From an uncultured Lachnospiraceae bacterium (lineage in GTDB: Bacteria > Bacillota > Clostridia > Lachnospirales > Lachnospiraceae): a DNA stretch of 53,765 bases. How positions within the stretch are numbered: position 1 is the stretch's first letter; every line of letters begins with the position of its first letter. The notes below the pieces were generated by a model that was not told where the DNA came from, ran no database searches, and saw only the letters and a program-made list of their open reading frames with translations. Made by a program: the position numbers and the translations under genes. The DNA lies in the NCBI GenBank assembly GCA_910584945.1, contig CAJUDY010000026.1, positions 1-53,765 on the forward strand, in the 5' to 3' direction. Shown here in pieces: positions 34,650 through 42,924 of the stretch.

Positions 34650-34719
34650 CATATCTATTAAAACGCCTCCGGTATGGAACCACTGAACCAATCGTTTATA
34701 TCCATATGCCCACCAGAGT

Positions 34720-34909
34720 CAGCCGCAGAGGGCGCGAGTCCCCCTTGAAGGCCCTTTTAAGGGGCGCTTTTCGCTTTGACGAAATCCACTGCCTACGCAG
34801 ACCCGGCGCGAAGCTCCTGCTGAGCGCCGCTGGTCGAAGTTGGCAGTTAGTTCGGCAAAGCCTTGACCCGGGCCTTCAAGGGGGACTCGCGCCCTCTGCA
34901 GCGTGGCTG
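34720..34909. repeat. Large imperfect hairpin, element C
   Basis: A 30-bp perfect stem (34725-34754 with 34870-34899) is extended by CAGCC/GGCTG after a 5-nt bulge. The 115-nt interior folds further: ACTGCC (34788-34793) with GGCAGT (34842-34847), enclosing GGCGC (34805-34809) with GCGCC (34824-34828). The 34650-35015 gap contains no gene besides this. It has no sequence identity to element A/B but a similar design: a long closing stem around smaller hairpins. Confidence 0.75.
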
Positions 34910-34953
34910 TATTGATGACTCTTCCGATTCTCCAAATTCCCCCTCATTTCATA

Positions 34954-34983
34954 TTGCAGAAAATGTAGAAAATATGGTATAAT
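34954..34983 (+). promoter_or_regulatory. Promoter of the rhomboid gene
   Basis: TTGCAG at 34954-34959 and TATAAT at 34978-34983 with an 18-nt spacer. Confidence 0.6.
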
Positions 34984-35015
34984 CTCACCAGAAAGCCAAT
35001 CTGGAGGTGTGAAAT

Positions 35016-35606
35016 ATGAGATTGAATTCTTCCAAAGTGAAGATATCGTTCAATTCTCCTGTGATCCTGTCCTTTACGATCATCTGCTTTGTATCTCTAT
35101 TGCTGGGTCTGATCACAAAAGGAAAGACCACGGACCTGTTCTTCAGCGTCTACCGCTCCTCTCTGCTGAATCCTGCCACCTACGTCCGGTTCGCGGGCCA
35201 TGTATTTGGACATGCAGGCTGGGAGCATTTCCTTGGGAACATCATGCTGATTCTGGTGGTGGGTCCCCTGCTGGAAGAAAAGTACGGCTCTTCCAATATG
35301 CTGTTCGTGATTCTGGCGACGGCTCTGGTGACCGGTATTGTGAACTTTATCTTCTTTCCGAGAGTTCAGCTCTTAGGGGCCAGCGGCGTCGTATTCGCGC
35401 TGATTCTTCTGTCCTCTTTCACCAGCATCCGGGAGGGTTCCATACCGCTGACCTTTATCCTGGTAGCGCTGATCTATCTGGGTGAACAGGTCTATCAGGG
35501 AATCTTTGTACAGGACAATGTTTCCAATCTGACTCATATCCTGGGCGGAATCGTCGGCGCAGGCTTGGGATATGTGATGAATAAAAATAAAATGAACCGA
35601 TATTGA
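35016..35606 (+). CDS. Rhomboid family intramembrane serine protease
   Basis: Six-helix membrane protease of 196 residues that cleaves substrates within the bilayer. The first luminal motif reads GHVFGHAGWEHFLGN (61-75, with His71 and Asn75 for the oxyanion pocket), the nucleophile is Ser123 in LLGASGVVFAL, and the base is His174 in THILGGIVGAGLG, so the catalytic dyad is intact. GGAGGTGTG precedes the ATG. The terD-like gene starts 14 nt after its end, so the two are probably cotranscribed. Its substrate is unknown. Confidence 0.88.
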   Translation: MRLNSSKVKISFNSPVILSFTIICFVSLLLGLITKGKTTDLFFSVYRSSLLNPATYVRFAGHVFGHAGWEHFLGNIMLILVVGPLLEEKYGSSNMLFVILATALVTGIVNFIFFPRVQLLGASGVVFALILLSSFTSIREGSIPLTFILVALIYLGEQVYQGIFVQDNVSNLTHILGGIVGAGLGYVMNKNKMNRY

Positions 35607-35620
35607 GGAGGTAAGCTACT

Positions 35621-36217
35621 ATGGCAATCAATCTACAAAAGGGACAGAAAGTCAGCCTGAAAAAAGGATCTTCTTCCGCCGGACTTGGAGAGATCCTGGT
35701 GAATCTGAACTGGAACGCGAAGCCCAAGGGATTTTTGAAGGGGCTTCTGTCCTCGGGGATCGACCTGGACCTGGGCTGTCTTTTTGAGTTAAAGGACGGA
35801 AGCAAAGGCGCCGTGCAGGCTCTTGGCAACGCATTCGGTACGCTGAATCGGCCGCCCTTTATCGCGCTGGATGGAGACGACCGTACCGGAGCGGCTGCAG
35901 CAGGAGAGAACTTAAGGATCAACGGTAATGAGATCAAGAACATCCAGAGAATCCTGGTATATACCTTTATCTATGAAGGCGTGGCCAACTGGAAACAGGC
36001 AGACGCCACGGTTACTTTGAAGTATCCGGGCGCGGAAGATCTGATCGTGAAGATGGATACCTTCAATTCTTCGAACAAGATGTGCGCGCTGGCCCTTCTG
36101 GAGAATGTCAACGATGAGACCTTCAGCGTGGAGAAGATCGTCCAGTTCTATCAGGGACATGAGGATATGGACCGGGCGTTTGCCTGGGGACTCCGCTGGA
36201 GAGCAGGACGCAAATAA
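35621..36217 (+). CDS. TerD family protein
   Basis: A 198-residue protein with a TerD fold, a calcium-binding beta-sandwich found in tellurite/stress clusters and many Firmicutes. The start MAINLQKGQKVSLKKGS is the typical TerD N-terminus, and IALDGDDRTGA near 81-91 is the acidic loop expected to bind calcium; the more common form is DNL/DxD-rich, so the fit is partial. NIQRILVYTFIYEG and WALRW-like FAWGLRWRAG at the C-terminus support the family. GAGGAGG precedes the ATG. It is encoded with rhomboid rather than with other ter genes. Confidence 0.8.
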   Translation: MAINLQKGQKVSLKKGSSSAGLGEILVNLNWNAKPKGFLKGLLSSGIDLDLGCLFELKDGSKGAVQALGNAFGTLNRPPFIALDGDDRTGAAAAGENLRINGNEIKNIQRILVYTFIYEGVANWKQADATVTLKYPGAEDLIVKMDTFNSSNKMCALALLENVNDETFSVEKIVQFYQGHEDMDRAFAWGLRWRAGRK

Positions 36218-36228
36218 AATGAAAAAAA

Positions 36229-36265
36229 GGAACGGATACTTTCAGGAAGTGTCGGTTCCTTTTTT
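36229..36265 (+). terminator. Terminator after the TerD gene
   Basis: GGAAC-GATACTT (from 36229) pairs with AAGTGTC-GGTTCC (ending 36259), one G/G mismatch, 5-nt loop, then six Ts. Confidence 0.8.
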
Positions 36266-36301
36266 GACGGTGGAAGCAAAGGAAAGAAGGGGATCTGAAT
36301 C

Positions 36302-36799
36302 ATGAAAGAGAAAAATACAAAACGTCTCGCGCAGCTGGGACTTCTGACTGCCCTGTCTCTGATTGCCAGCTATATTGAACTTCTGATTCCCATGCCCATC
36401 GGGATTCCAGGGGTGAAGCTTGGACTTGCCAATCTGATGATTGTGTGGACGCTGTATGCTATGGGGCCGAAGGAAGCGCTGGCGGTGAACGGTGTGCGGA
36501 TCGTCCTTTCCGGTTTTTTGTTCGGGAACCTGTCCATGATTCTGTACAGCCTGGCGGGGGCTGCCGTCAGCTTTGTCTTCATGTATCTGGCCAAAAGATC
36601 GGGCGCTTTCCGGATGGCCGGGGTCAGCATCATCGGCGGAGTGATGCACAATGTGGGGCAGCTTCTGGCAGCTATGCTGGTGCTGGAGACTGGTAGTCTG
36701 ATTTACTACGGGCCGGTACTGCTTCTGGCCGGTCTGCTCACCGGATTTCTGATCGGAGTCATCGCGGGGGAGGTGTGGAAGCGGGTACATATTAGATAA
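36302..36799 (+). CDS. Gx transporter family / HepT-like membrane protein
   Basis: A 165-residue, very hydrophobic protein with about five membrane segments, matching the Gx-transporter family (also annotated heptaprenyl diphosphate synthase component I), which resembles ECF transporter substrate subunits. GIPGVKLGLANLMIVWTLY near 37-55 and GGVMHNVGQLLAA near 110-122 are the conserved cores. GAAGGGGA precedes the ATG. No ECF ATPase is nearby, so it could use a shared module. The substrate is unknown. Confidence 0.8.
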   Translation: MKEKNTKRLAQLGLLTALSLIASYIELLIPMPIGIPGVKLGLANLMIVWTLYAMGPKEALAVNGVRIVLSGFLFGNLSMILYSLAGAAVSFVFMYLAKRSGAFRMAGVSIIGGVMHNVGQLLAAMLVLETGSLIYYGPVLLLAGLLTGFLIGVIAGEVWKRVHIR

Positions 36800-36834
36800 A
36801 ACTGTCCAACGTTCATTTTTTTGCTTGGGATGTC

Positions 36835-36863
36835 TTGCATATTTCCTGGAATTCATATAAGAT
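36835..36863 (+). promoter_or_regulatory. Candidate promoter of glgB
   Basis: TTGCAT at 36835-36840 and TAAGAT at 36858-36863 are separated by 17 nt; TATAAG at 36856-36861 overlaps at a shorter spacing. Confidence 0.4.
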
Positions 36864-36894
36864 AAAGAAAAAACTTCGCAATGGGGGATTCTGT

Positions 36895-38781
36895 ATGGAT
36901 TTTCAGGGATTTTTATCGGGCAGCGTGTTTGACGCGTACGAGTATTTTGGAGCGCATATGGGCAAAGACGGCGTGACTTTTCGGATCTATGCGCCGAACG
37001 CCGGGAAGGTGGAACTGCAGGGAGACTTCAACGGATGGGAGCTTCAGGAACTGAAGAAAGGAGAGCATCCCGGCGTCTACTGCGGGACGTTTGCGGACGC
37101 GGTTCCGGGGATGTATTATAAATACTGCATCACAGACCGGCAGGGGCGAGGCGTCATGCACTGCGATCCCTACGGAATGCTGATGGAGCTGCGCCCGGGA
37201 TTTGCTTCCAGAATTGTGGACCGAAGCTATCCATTCCAGGATCAGAGCTGGATGAAAAAGCGGGACAAGAACTACAATCGTCCCATGAATATCTACGAAC
37301 TGCACGCAGGCTCCTGGAGGAAGAAGGAGGACAACTCCTGGTACAATTATGAGGAGCTGGGGGAACAGTTGATTCCCTATCTGAAAAAGATGGGCTTTAA
37401 CTTCATCGAATTTCTGCCCCTGTCGGAACATCCGGCGGATTGTTCCTGGGGATACCAGAACACCGGGTTTTTTGCGCCCACTTCCCGATACGGGAGTCCC
37501 CGGCAGTTAAAGGCGCTGGTGGACAGGCTTCACCAGAACGACATCGGCGTGATCATGGACTTTGTGCCGGTGCATTTTGCCACGGACAATTATGGACTTT
37601 TGAATTTTGACGGAACCCCTCTCTATGAGTTTCCTCATCCGGATACGGCCTACAGCGAGTGGGGGACCATGAATTTTATGCACAGCAGGGGAGAGGTCCA
37701 AAGCTTTCTTCAGTCTGCCGCCGACTACTGGCTGACGGAGTTCCATATGGACGGAATCCGTATGGACGCCATCAGCCGCGCCATTTATTGGAAAGGGGAT
37801 CCGGCAAGAGGGGTAAATGAAAAGGCGGTGAACTTTCTGCGCAATATGAACGCAGGTTTACATAAGAGACACCCATCGGCCATGCTGATGGCGGAAGACT
37901 CTACGGATTTTCCAAAAGTGACCGCTCCCACGGAGTATGACGGACTTGGCTTTGACTACAAGTGGGATATGGGCTTTATGAACGATACCCTGCGTTTCTT
38001 CCAGACGGCGCCGGTGTATCGGCCCTATGACTACCATAAGCTCAGCTTTTCCATGATGTATTTTTACAGCGATCTCTTTCTGCTGCCTTTCTCCCACGAC
38101 GAGGTGGTGCACGGGAAGGCGACCATCATCCAGAAAATGTGGGGCGATTATGAATACAAGTTCCCCCAGGCGAAGGCCTTTTACACGTATCTTTATACCC
38201 ATCCAGGCAAGAAGCTGAACTTTATGGGCAACGAATTCGGCCAGTTCCGGGAATGGGATGAGAATCGGCAGCAGGACTGGGAGCTTCTTTCCTATCCTAT
38301 ACATGATGCGTTCCACCGATTTTATGAGCGGCTTTCCAACCTGTATCTGACGGAGCCGGCGCTTCATGACGGGGAGTACAATTCGGAATGCTTTGAGTGG
38401 CTGGAAGTGGATGCGGCGGATTATGTGACCTATGCCTATGAACGGCGGGCTTCCGGGGAGACGATTTTGACGGTGATGAATCTGTCAGATCAGTTCTGGA
38501 AAGAGTTTAAAGTTGGGATTCCCATGCTGTATGAGCTGGAGGAACTGCTCCATACCGACTGGGAGACCTACGGAGGCAATACAAAGGAGACCGATCAGAC
38601 CTGGCGGGTGGAGGAGGAGCCCCACAAAGAAAGGCCCCATACCCTGGTGGTGGACCTGCCGCCTTTTTGCGCAAGGATCTTTAAAGTAATAAAGGTAAGG
38701 AAAAAGAAAATGATCCCAGGAGGTCCGTCTTATGCAGGAGAATTCCAGGATGATCATACAGATTGCCGTTTGCGACGATAA
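36895..38781 (+). CDS. glgB: 1,4-alpha-glucan branching enzyme
   Basis: GH13 enzyme that forms the alpha-1,6 branches of glycogen. The 628-residue protein has an N-terminal CBM48-like domain (about 25-110; VTFRIYAPNAGKVELQGDFN), the (beta/alpha)8 barrel with the nucleophile in MDGIRMDAISRA near 287, the acid in LMAEDST near 333 and FSHDEVVHGK near 400, and a C-terminal beta domain. The ATG at 36895 follows ATGGGGGA; an in-frame ATG at 36835 lies in the promoter. The last 25 or so residues (after FKVIKV) look unnatural and overlap the start of the broken AgrA-like gene in another frame, so the original stop may have been lost. Confidence 0.93.
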   Translation: MDFQGFLSGSVFDAYEYFGAHMGKDGVTFRIYAPNAGKVELQGDFNGWELQELKKGEHPGVYCGTFADAVPGMYYKYCITDRQGRGVMHCDPYGMLMELRPGFASRIVDRSYPFQDQSWMKKRDKNYNRPMNIYELHAGSWRKKEDNSWYNYEELGEQLIPYLKKMGFNFIEFLPLSEHPADCSWGYQNTGFFAPTSRYGSPRQLKALVDRLHQNDIGVIMDFVPVHFATDNYGLLNFDGTPLYEFPHPDTAYSEWGTMNFMHSRGEVQSFLQSAADYWLTEFHMDGIRMDAISRAIYWKGDPARGVNEKAVNFLRNMNAGLHKRHPSAMLMAEDSTDFPKVTAPTEYDGLGFDYKWDMGFMNDTLRFFQTAPVYRPYDYHKLSFSMMYFYSDLFLLPFSHDEVVHGKATIIQKMWGDYEYKFPQAKAFYTYLYTHPGKKLNFMGNEFGQFREWDENRQQDWELLSYPIHDAFHRFYERLSNLYLTEPALHDGEYNSECFEWLEVDAADYVTYAYERRASGETILTVMNLSDQFWKEFKVGIPMLYELEELLHTDWETYGGNTKETDQTWRVEEEPHKERPHTLVVDLPPFCARIFKVIKVRKKKMIPGGPSYAGEFQDDHTDCRLRR

Positions 38782-39113
38782 CCGGACCGATCGTCTGCAG
38801 ATGGCAGAACTGACTGAGAAAATCATGAAGGAAAGGGGAATTGCGTGCGCTGTTTCATAGTAATGAAAGCGGAACTGCCCTGCTTTCGGTCATTCAGAGC
38901 GGCGCGCAGTTTCCTATTCTTCTGGACATGGTGATGGATCGGCTGGACGGGATGGAGTTTGCCTCCGCTCTTCGGAAACAGGGAGACAAGATTGCCATGA
39001 TCTTTATCTCGAATAACCGGGAGCTGGAGCTGTCCACCGGTGAGATTCTGCCGGTCAGCAAATACCGGCTGGGAGTCCTGCAGCGTCAGATGGTGGATTA
39101 CTTAAGCATCTGA
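38732..39113 (+). pseudogene. Broken AgrA-like LytTR response regulator
   Basis: A response regulator gene in pieces. The first frame (38732-38860, AGGAGG at 38718-38723) encodes 42 residues with IAVCDDNRTDR, a receiver-domain start with its acidic pair. The rest of the receiver continues in another frame from 38841 (FPILLDMVMDRLDGMEFASA, with the phospho-accepting Asp). After MIFISNNRE the sequence jumps straight to ELSTGEILPVSKYR, the last part of a LytTR DNA-binding domain, so a large part of the receiver end and LytTR domain is deleted. It cannot make a working regulator. Its partner kinase is also broken nearby. Confidence 0.8.
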
Positions 39114-39205
39114 CGGAGCGGAAGAAGGATGGTTACTTTATAAACCTCCATGCCCGCACATTTGGCACCACCACCTGTCCAGTCATTGATGGCAAAAGGA
39201 CGTAT

Positions 39206-39477
39206 AGTAAAATGATAAAAGACAGAGTACCGTGTCGTAAATTCATCCAGTTTGGTGCAACAACCAGAGAGCTTCTTGAAATGGCTGACTGGCTTAAGGA
39301 AGGTGGTTGTAAGATGACCGCAATGGAAAGCACAGCGTCTTATTGGAAGAACCAGCCGCACAGGCTGTCAATTCCGTTATTGGCACAGACATGAGTCGTT
39401 TTCCTACAGACAGACACATATCTTCCTGGGCAGGACTATGCCCCGGCGATAATGAGAGTGCCGGAAAGCGCCGGTAG
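39206..39477 (+). mobile_element. IS110-family transposase remnant
   Basis: Two pieces of an IS110/IS116/IS902 transposase. The first (39212-39350) reads FIQFGATTRELLEMADWLKE and MTAMESTASYWK, the RuvC-like N-terminal domain. The second (to the TAG at 39475-39477, another frame) reads IGTDMSRFPTDRHISSWAGL and CPGDNESAGKR, the C-terminal transposase_20 domain. The middle of the gene is missing, so the element is dead. It separates the two broken halves of an agr-type signalling pair. Confidence 0.8.
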
Positions 39478-39552
39478 TTACTGCCTGATGCTGCCAGTTA
39501 ATTTCAAAATGAACGTCAAAAAGTTTGATAGGGGTGGTCTGCGTTTTTTTGA

Positions 39553-40060
39553 CTACTTGGGAGTTTTTGTTTCATAGTAAAAATCATATTCGTATTCTGT
39601 TTTGACCAGATTGCCATATTGTCCGATGATTTGCCGGATGACCTTCAGACCCAGACCGTGTTCCGGTCTGGTTTCTTTGTGAATCCAGTCCAGCGTGGCG
39701 GCGTTTTCGCAGACAAATACAAAGAAATTGTTTCGGATGTGCAGATCCAGACGGATATATCAGTGTCTGATTCCCGGCGCCAGAGCGGCTTCCATCGCGT
39801 TGTCCATGATGTTCATGATGTTCATGATCAAAGAACAGAGTTCTGTATCTGTCAGAGGAAGCTGTCTGGGAGCGTGGGTCCGGGTAAGACGCACTTCGAC
39901 TCCTGCGTCGGCTGCGGCGCTTAACTTACTGTTCAAAATAATATCCAGCATTTCATTGCCGCTCTGGATCACAGAGGGGACTTTTTCATTCTGACCGATC
40001 AGGTCATCCAGATAATCCACAATTTTTGAACGGGCGTACTTAAGGACCTGCAGGCTTCTG
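39553..40060 (-). pseudogene. Broken AgrC-like (GHKL) sensor kinase
   Basis: C-terminal part of a GHKL histidine kinase of the AgrC type. Reading the minus strand, LQVLKYARSKIVDYLDDLIG is the end of the dimerisation region, then LTDTELCSLIMNIM...DNAMEAAL is the N-box, and after an in-frame TGA the sequence continues IRLDLHIRNNFFVFVCENAA and EHGLGLKVIRQIIGQYGN to TAG at 39553-39555. A 9-nt duplication makes MNIMNIMDNAM where MNIMDNAM is expected. The sensor membrane domain is absent. With the broken regulator it is the remnant of one two-component system, now in opposite orientations. Confidence 0.8.
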
Positions 40061-40183
40061 GCGGAAGATTGCCGCAAGCGGGGGATTCGGAGACGGAAGC
40101 CGCATTCTGGAACGCTTTCCGGAAGGCGGACCGGTATTCCGAAGAAGCACTGGCAGGACTTCTGCGCTGCTACGGAACCATGG
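40061..40183 (+). other. Short coding-like scrap next to the ISL3 remnant
   Basis: In the plus frame starting at about 40072 the codons read AGDSETEAAFWNAFRKADRY and SEEALAGLLRCYG with normal-looking codon use, but there is no start and no domain is recognised. It stops at the truncated end of the ISL3 element, so it could be the 5' part of a gene split by the insertion, with 41334-41858 as the other part. This is a guess. Confidence 0.3.
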
Positions 40184-41245
40184 TTACGGTTGTATAAGAT
40201 ATTCCGGTCTCCTCTGCGATCCTTGTACGCGTCCATCCCTGCTTCGTCAATTTCAGAACCTTTTCAATCACCCTTTTCTTTTTTTCACAGTTCACGGTAT
40301 GCTCCCTGGTTGGGAATTTTTCTTTTCCGTATTCTTTTTCCCAGTAGTCAGCGGTCCCTTTTCCCTCATAATGGGACGCAGACACAGGAATCCCTATATT
40401 CGCAGCGACCAGAAAAGTGATCACTGTTTTAGCGGCATCCGTTAAACCTTTCAACAAATGGAAACGGTCACTGATCTGTATGATATCTGCATTCGCCTGA
40501 TTCACGGCGCTGTTATAAGATACAGATCCATCACGGGAGACAATCTCAAGATTTGGAAAAGAAGACAGCCACTCTGCAACGTCCCTGATCTCACGCGATG
40601 GGAGCAGATCAATGATCCTGTGTGTATCAATATCTATCATAATGGTTCCATAGGTACGCCTCTTTTTAAAGGCAAAATCGTCTATACATATCTTAGTAAT
40701 CTTTTCTTTCACTGGGAGGGGTATCTTTTTTTTAAGAGATTGCAGATGGTGCTTTTCCCCACCTCTGCAATCCCATTACTCAAAATATCAGCCGCATTCA
40801 GGGAACTGACATTCAGGGAAACTTCCACAATCTTATCCAGGAGCCGGTTGCTTTTTTTGGATTTTGGTCCTATAAAAGAGAAGGTTTCTGCGAATGTGGT
40901 GCGGCTGCACTCTGGATTAGTACAGAACATTTTTCTATTGCTCAAGATGATTCTGCTTTTCATGCCCATGACAGGAAGATCCTGAAAACTACGTTCATAA
41001 ACACTATGTTTTTTGGAAGAAGCACACCCACAATAAGGGCATATAACTTCTTCCCTGTTGGAAACAACACGGATAACGATGGTGTCCCCACTCATTTCGT
41101 GACTTATATAATCCAGGTTCGGATCCAAAAGCTTGATGAATTCATCCATATGCAGCATCTCCATATCATAAATAATCAACCAGCTATAAGTATACCATAT
41201 ATGGTCAGGAAAATCATCCATTTTCAACTAACTTTGGAAAGAACC
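40170..41245 (-). mobile_element. Truncated ISL3-family insertion sequence
   Basis: The left end, GGTTCTTTCC in IS orientation, lies at 41236-41245. The transposase starts at 41149 (GGAG upstream), with a zinc-finger start (EVICPYCGCASSKKHSVYER), an HTH, and stops at 40709. The DDE domain (KICIDDFAFKKRRTYGTIMI, then VSRDGS) continues in the -1 frame to about 40184. The two frames join smoothly across an A8 run (T8 on the plus strand, 40726-40733), where a -1 slip gives LKKKIPLPVKEKITKICIDD. The C-terminal third with the last catalytic Glu and the right end are missing. Confidence 0.82.
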
Positions 41246-41333
41246 TGTTTTTTGAAAAAAAGTGGGTGATTTTTTTGAGATGGGGTCTGAAAGCCTTAGA
41301 AAATAAGGGCTGAAGATTCCGAGAAGTTATCCT

Positions 41334-41858
41334 ATGGAAAGGGAGGTTCTGCTTGGGATCGAGAGCGCTGGTTATTATCCGAAGGAAACTTTGATCCGCA
41401 GGGATCTGCTGAACCTGTCGGAACCGGTGGTGAATATCCGTCTGTACAGCCGGCCGAACCTGCAGGGAGCCGCCGCGGGCTGCGAGTGGCTGACTGGTCG
41501 GCTGGGAGAAGAGCAGGGACCCTTCCCGGCGGAGGTGACGGCCGAACGAATCCGTCCGGTGGGACTTCAATTTTCTAAATATGAACAGGCAGAGGGGGAA
41601 CACAGGCTTTTCTTCCGGGGATTTACCAAGGAGGAGCTGATCGGCCGTCCTTATCTTCTGAAGGACATGGTTCCTCCGGTTCCCTTTGTACTGACAGAGC
41701 GGCGGGGGATCAATGAGTATGTGGCAGAATTGCCAAAAGGCAGTACCTGGAAGGCTGACGAAGGGGCTTCTCTGCTTCGAATCTACCGTTCGATATCCGA
41801 TCCGTCGGGAGCTTATGCGATCCCGGTGGAGAGCGGGGAGGCGTGCAGGCTTCTGTGA
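41334..41858 (+). CDS. Hypothetical protein, possibly a 3' gene fragment
   Basis: An open frame of 174 residues, MEREVLLGIESAGYYPKETL at the start and AIPVESGEACRLL at the end. No family, signal peptide or membrane segment is recognised. There is no ribosome binding site before the ATG, and a stop codon lies in frame at 41304. It lies 89 nt from the left end of the ISL3 remnant. Codon use looks genuine, so it is probably the C-terminal part of an older gene rather than a working gene. The next gene, on the other strand, ends 22 nt after it. Confidence 0.45.
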   Translation: MEREVLLGIESAGYYPKETLIRRDLLNLSEPVVNIRLYSRPNLQGAAAGCEWLTGRLGEEQGPFPAEVTAERIRPVGLQFSKYEQAEGEHRLFFRGFTKEELIGRPYLLKDMVPPVPFVLTERRGINEYVAELPKGSTWKADEGASLLRIYRSISDPSGAYAIPVESGEACRLL

Positions 41859-41880
41859 CCGCGCCTGCGGGCGGCTGTCA

Positions 41881-42924
41881 TTATAAGGGCAGAGAAATCC
41901 GAAATACACTGCCAAGCTCTGGCTGGCTTTCCACCTCGATGGAGCCGCCGCAGAGGGCGACGATCTTATGGACCAATGGGAGTCCGAGACCGTTGCCCTT
42001 TTTCTTATGGGAAGTATCTCCCTGGTAAAATTTATCGAAAATCCGCGGCTGTACCTCGGGGGACATGCCGATGCCGGAGTCCTGGACGGTGACCACAATC
42101 CTGGATTCCTGGATCTGAGCCGTGACGCAGATCTCTCCGCCCTGGGGTGTGAATTTGATCGCGTTTTCCAGAAGATTGTTCCAGATATGAGCGGTCAGCT
42201 CCAGATTGCCGTTCCAGGTAATGGGCGCCAGTTCCGGATAGATGTTCAGGCCTTTGGCGGACCAGGACGGCTCCAGTCTTAAGATGCACCGGCGGATCTG
42301 TTCGTCCAGCCGGAAGGATTCCTTTTCGCTGATAATGCTCTGATTTTCCAGCCGGGACAGGCTTAAGATATTGCCGGTCATGCGGGAAAGCTCCCGGGTG
42401 CTCTGGATGATGGTGTTTAAGTATTCCTCCCGCTCCTCCTGAGTCAGCGTGTCGTCCTGCAGCAGCGTGGCGTAGCCGCTGATGGACGCCAGAGGGGTCT
42501 TGAATTCATGGGAGACATTGGAGATAAAGTCAGTGTGCAGCGTCTGGGTGCTGTTCAGCTCCCGAACCATCTGATTAAAGCTGTTCCATAAGTCGTACAT
42601 CTCACTTTTGGGGCCGTGGAGCGGCGGATTTAAGTGGATGTCATAGTTTCCCTCCGCTACCTTCTGCATGGCCTTGGACAGCTCCATGATGGGATTCAGC
42701 ACATGGTGCAGGGCAAACATGCTGACCAGAGAGCCGAAGACCACACTGATCAGAGCCAGAAGCGTGAGGATATGGAGACTGGTCAGAGGCAGGGAGATCA
42801 GCCTCCAGACGTTAAAGCGGTTGAACAGATGAACCGTAAAGCCGATGGCGACCATGGTGAAGACCATAATCCAGAAAAAGGCGACGACGATCCGGAACCA
42901 GATGGAGTAAAAATGAATCTTCAT
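41881..42924 (-). CDS. HAMP-domain sensor histidine kinase
   Basis: Membrane sensor kinase of 347 residues. Two membrane segments (about 10-31 and 50-73) enclose only a very short outside loop, so it may sense the membrane itself, as intramembrane-sensing kinases do. A HAMP linker (about 74-125), H-box FISNVSHEFKTPLASISGY with His139, N-box NNLLENAIKFTP, and ATP-lid motifs DSGIGM and GNGLGLPLV follow. The start at 42924 overlaps the stop of the response regulator gene (ATGA). It is divergent from the RND efflux genes, which are the likely targets of this system. Confidence 0.92.
   Translation of the reverse strand: MKIHFYSIWFRIVVAFFWIMVFTMVAIGFTVHLFNRFNVWRLISLPLTSLHILTLLALISVVFGSLVSMFALHHVLNPIMELSKAMQKVAEGNYDIHLNPPLHGPKSEMYDLWNSFNQMVRELNSTQTLHTDFISNVSHEFKTPLASISGYATLLQDDTLTQEEREEYLNTIIQSTRELSRMTGNILSLSRLENQSIISEKESFRLDEQIRRCILRLEPSWSAKGLNIYPELAPITWNGNLELTAHIWNNLLENAIKFTPQGGEICVTAQIQESRIVVTVQDSGIGMSPEVQPRIFDKFYQGDTSHKKKGNGLGLPLVHKIVALCGGSIEVESQPELGSVFRISLPL

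Noticed and set aside
33287..34915. A 542-codon open frame overlapping the MATE gene and element C
   Set aside because: It is the shadow of the MATE gene in another frame, rich in Gly/Arg/His without domain pattern, and runs into the inverted repeat; the MATE frame has a promoter and ribosome binding site.
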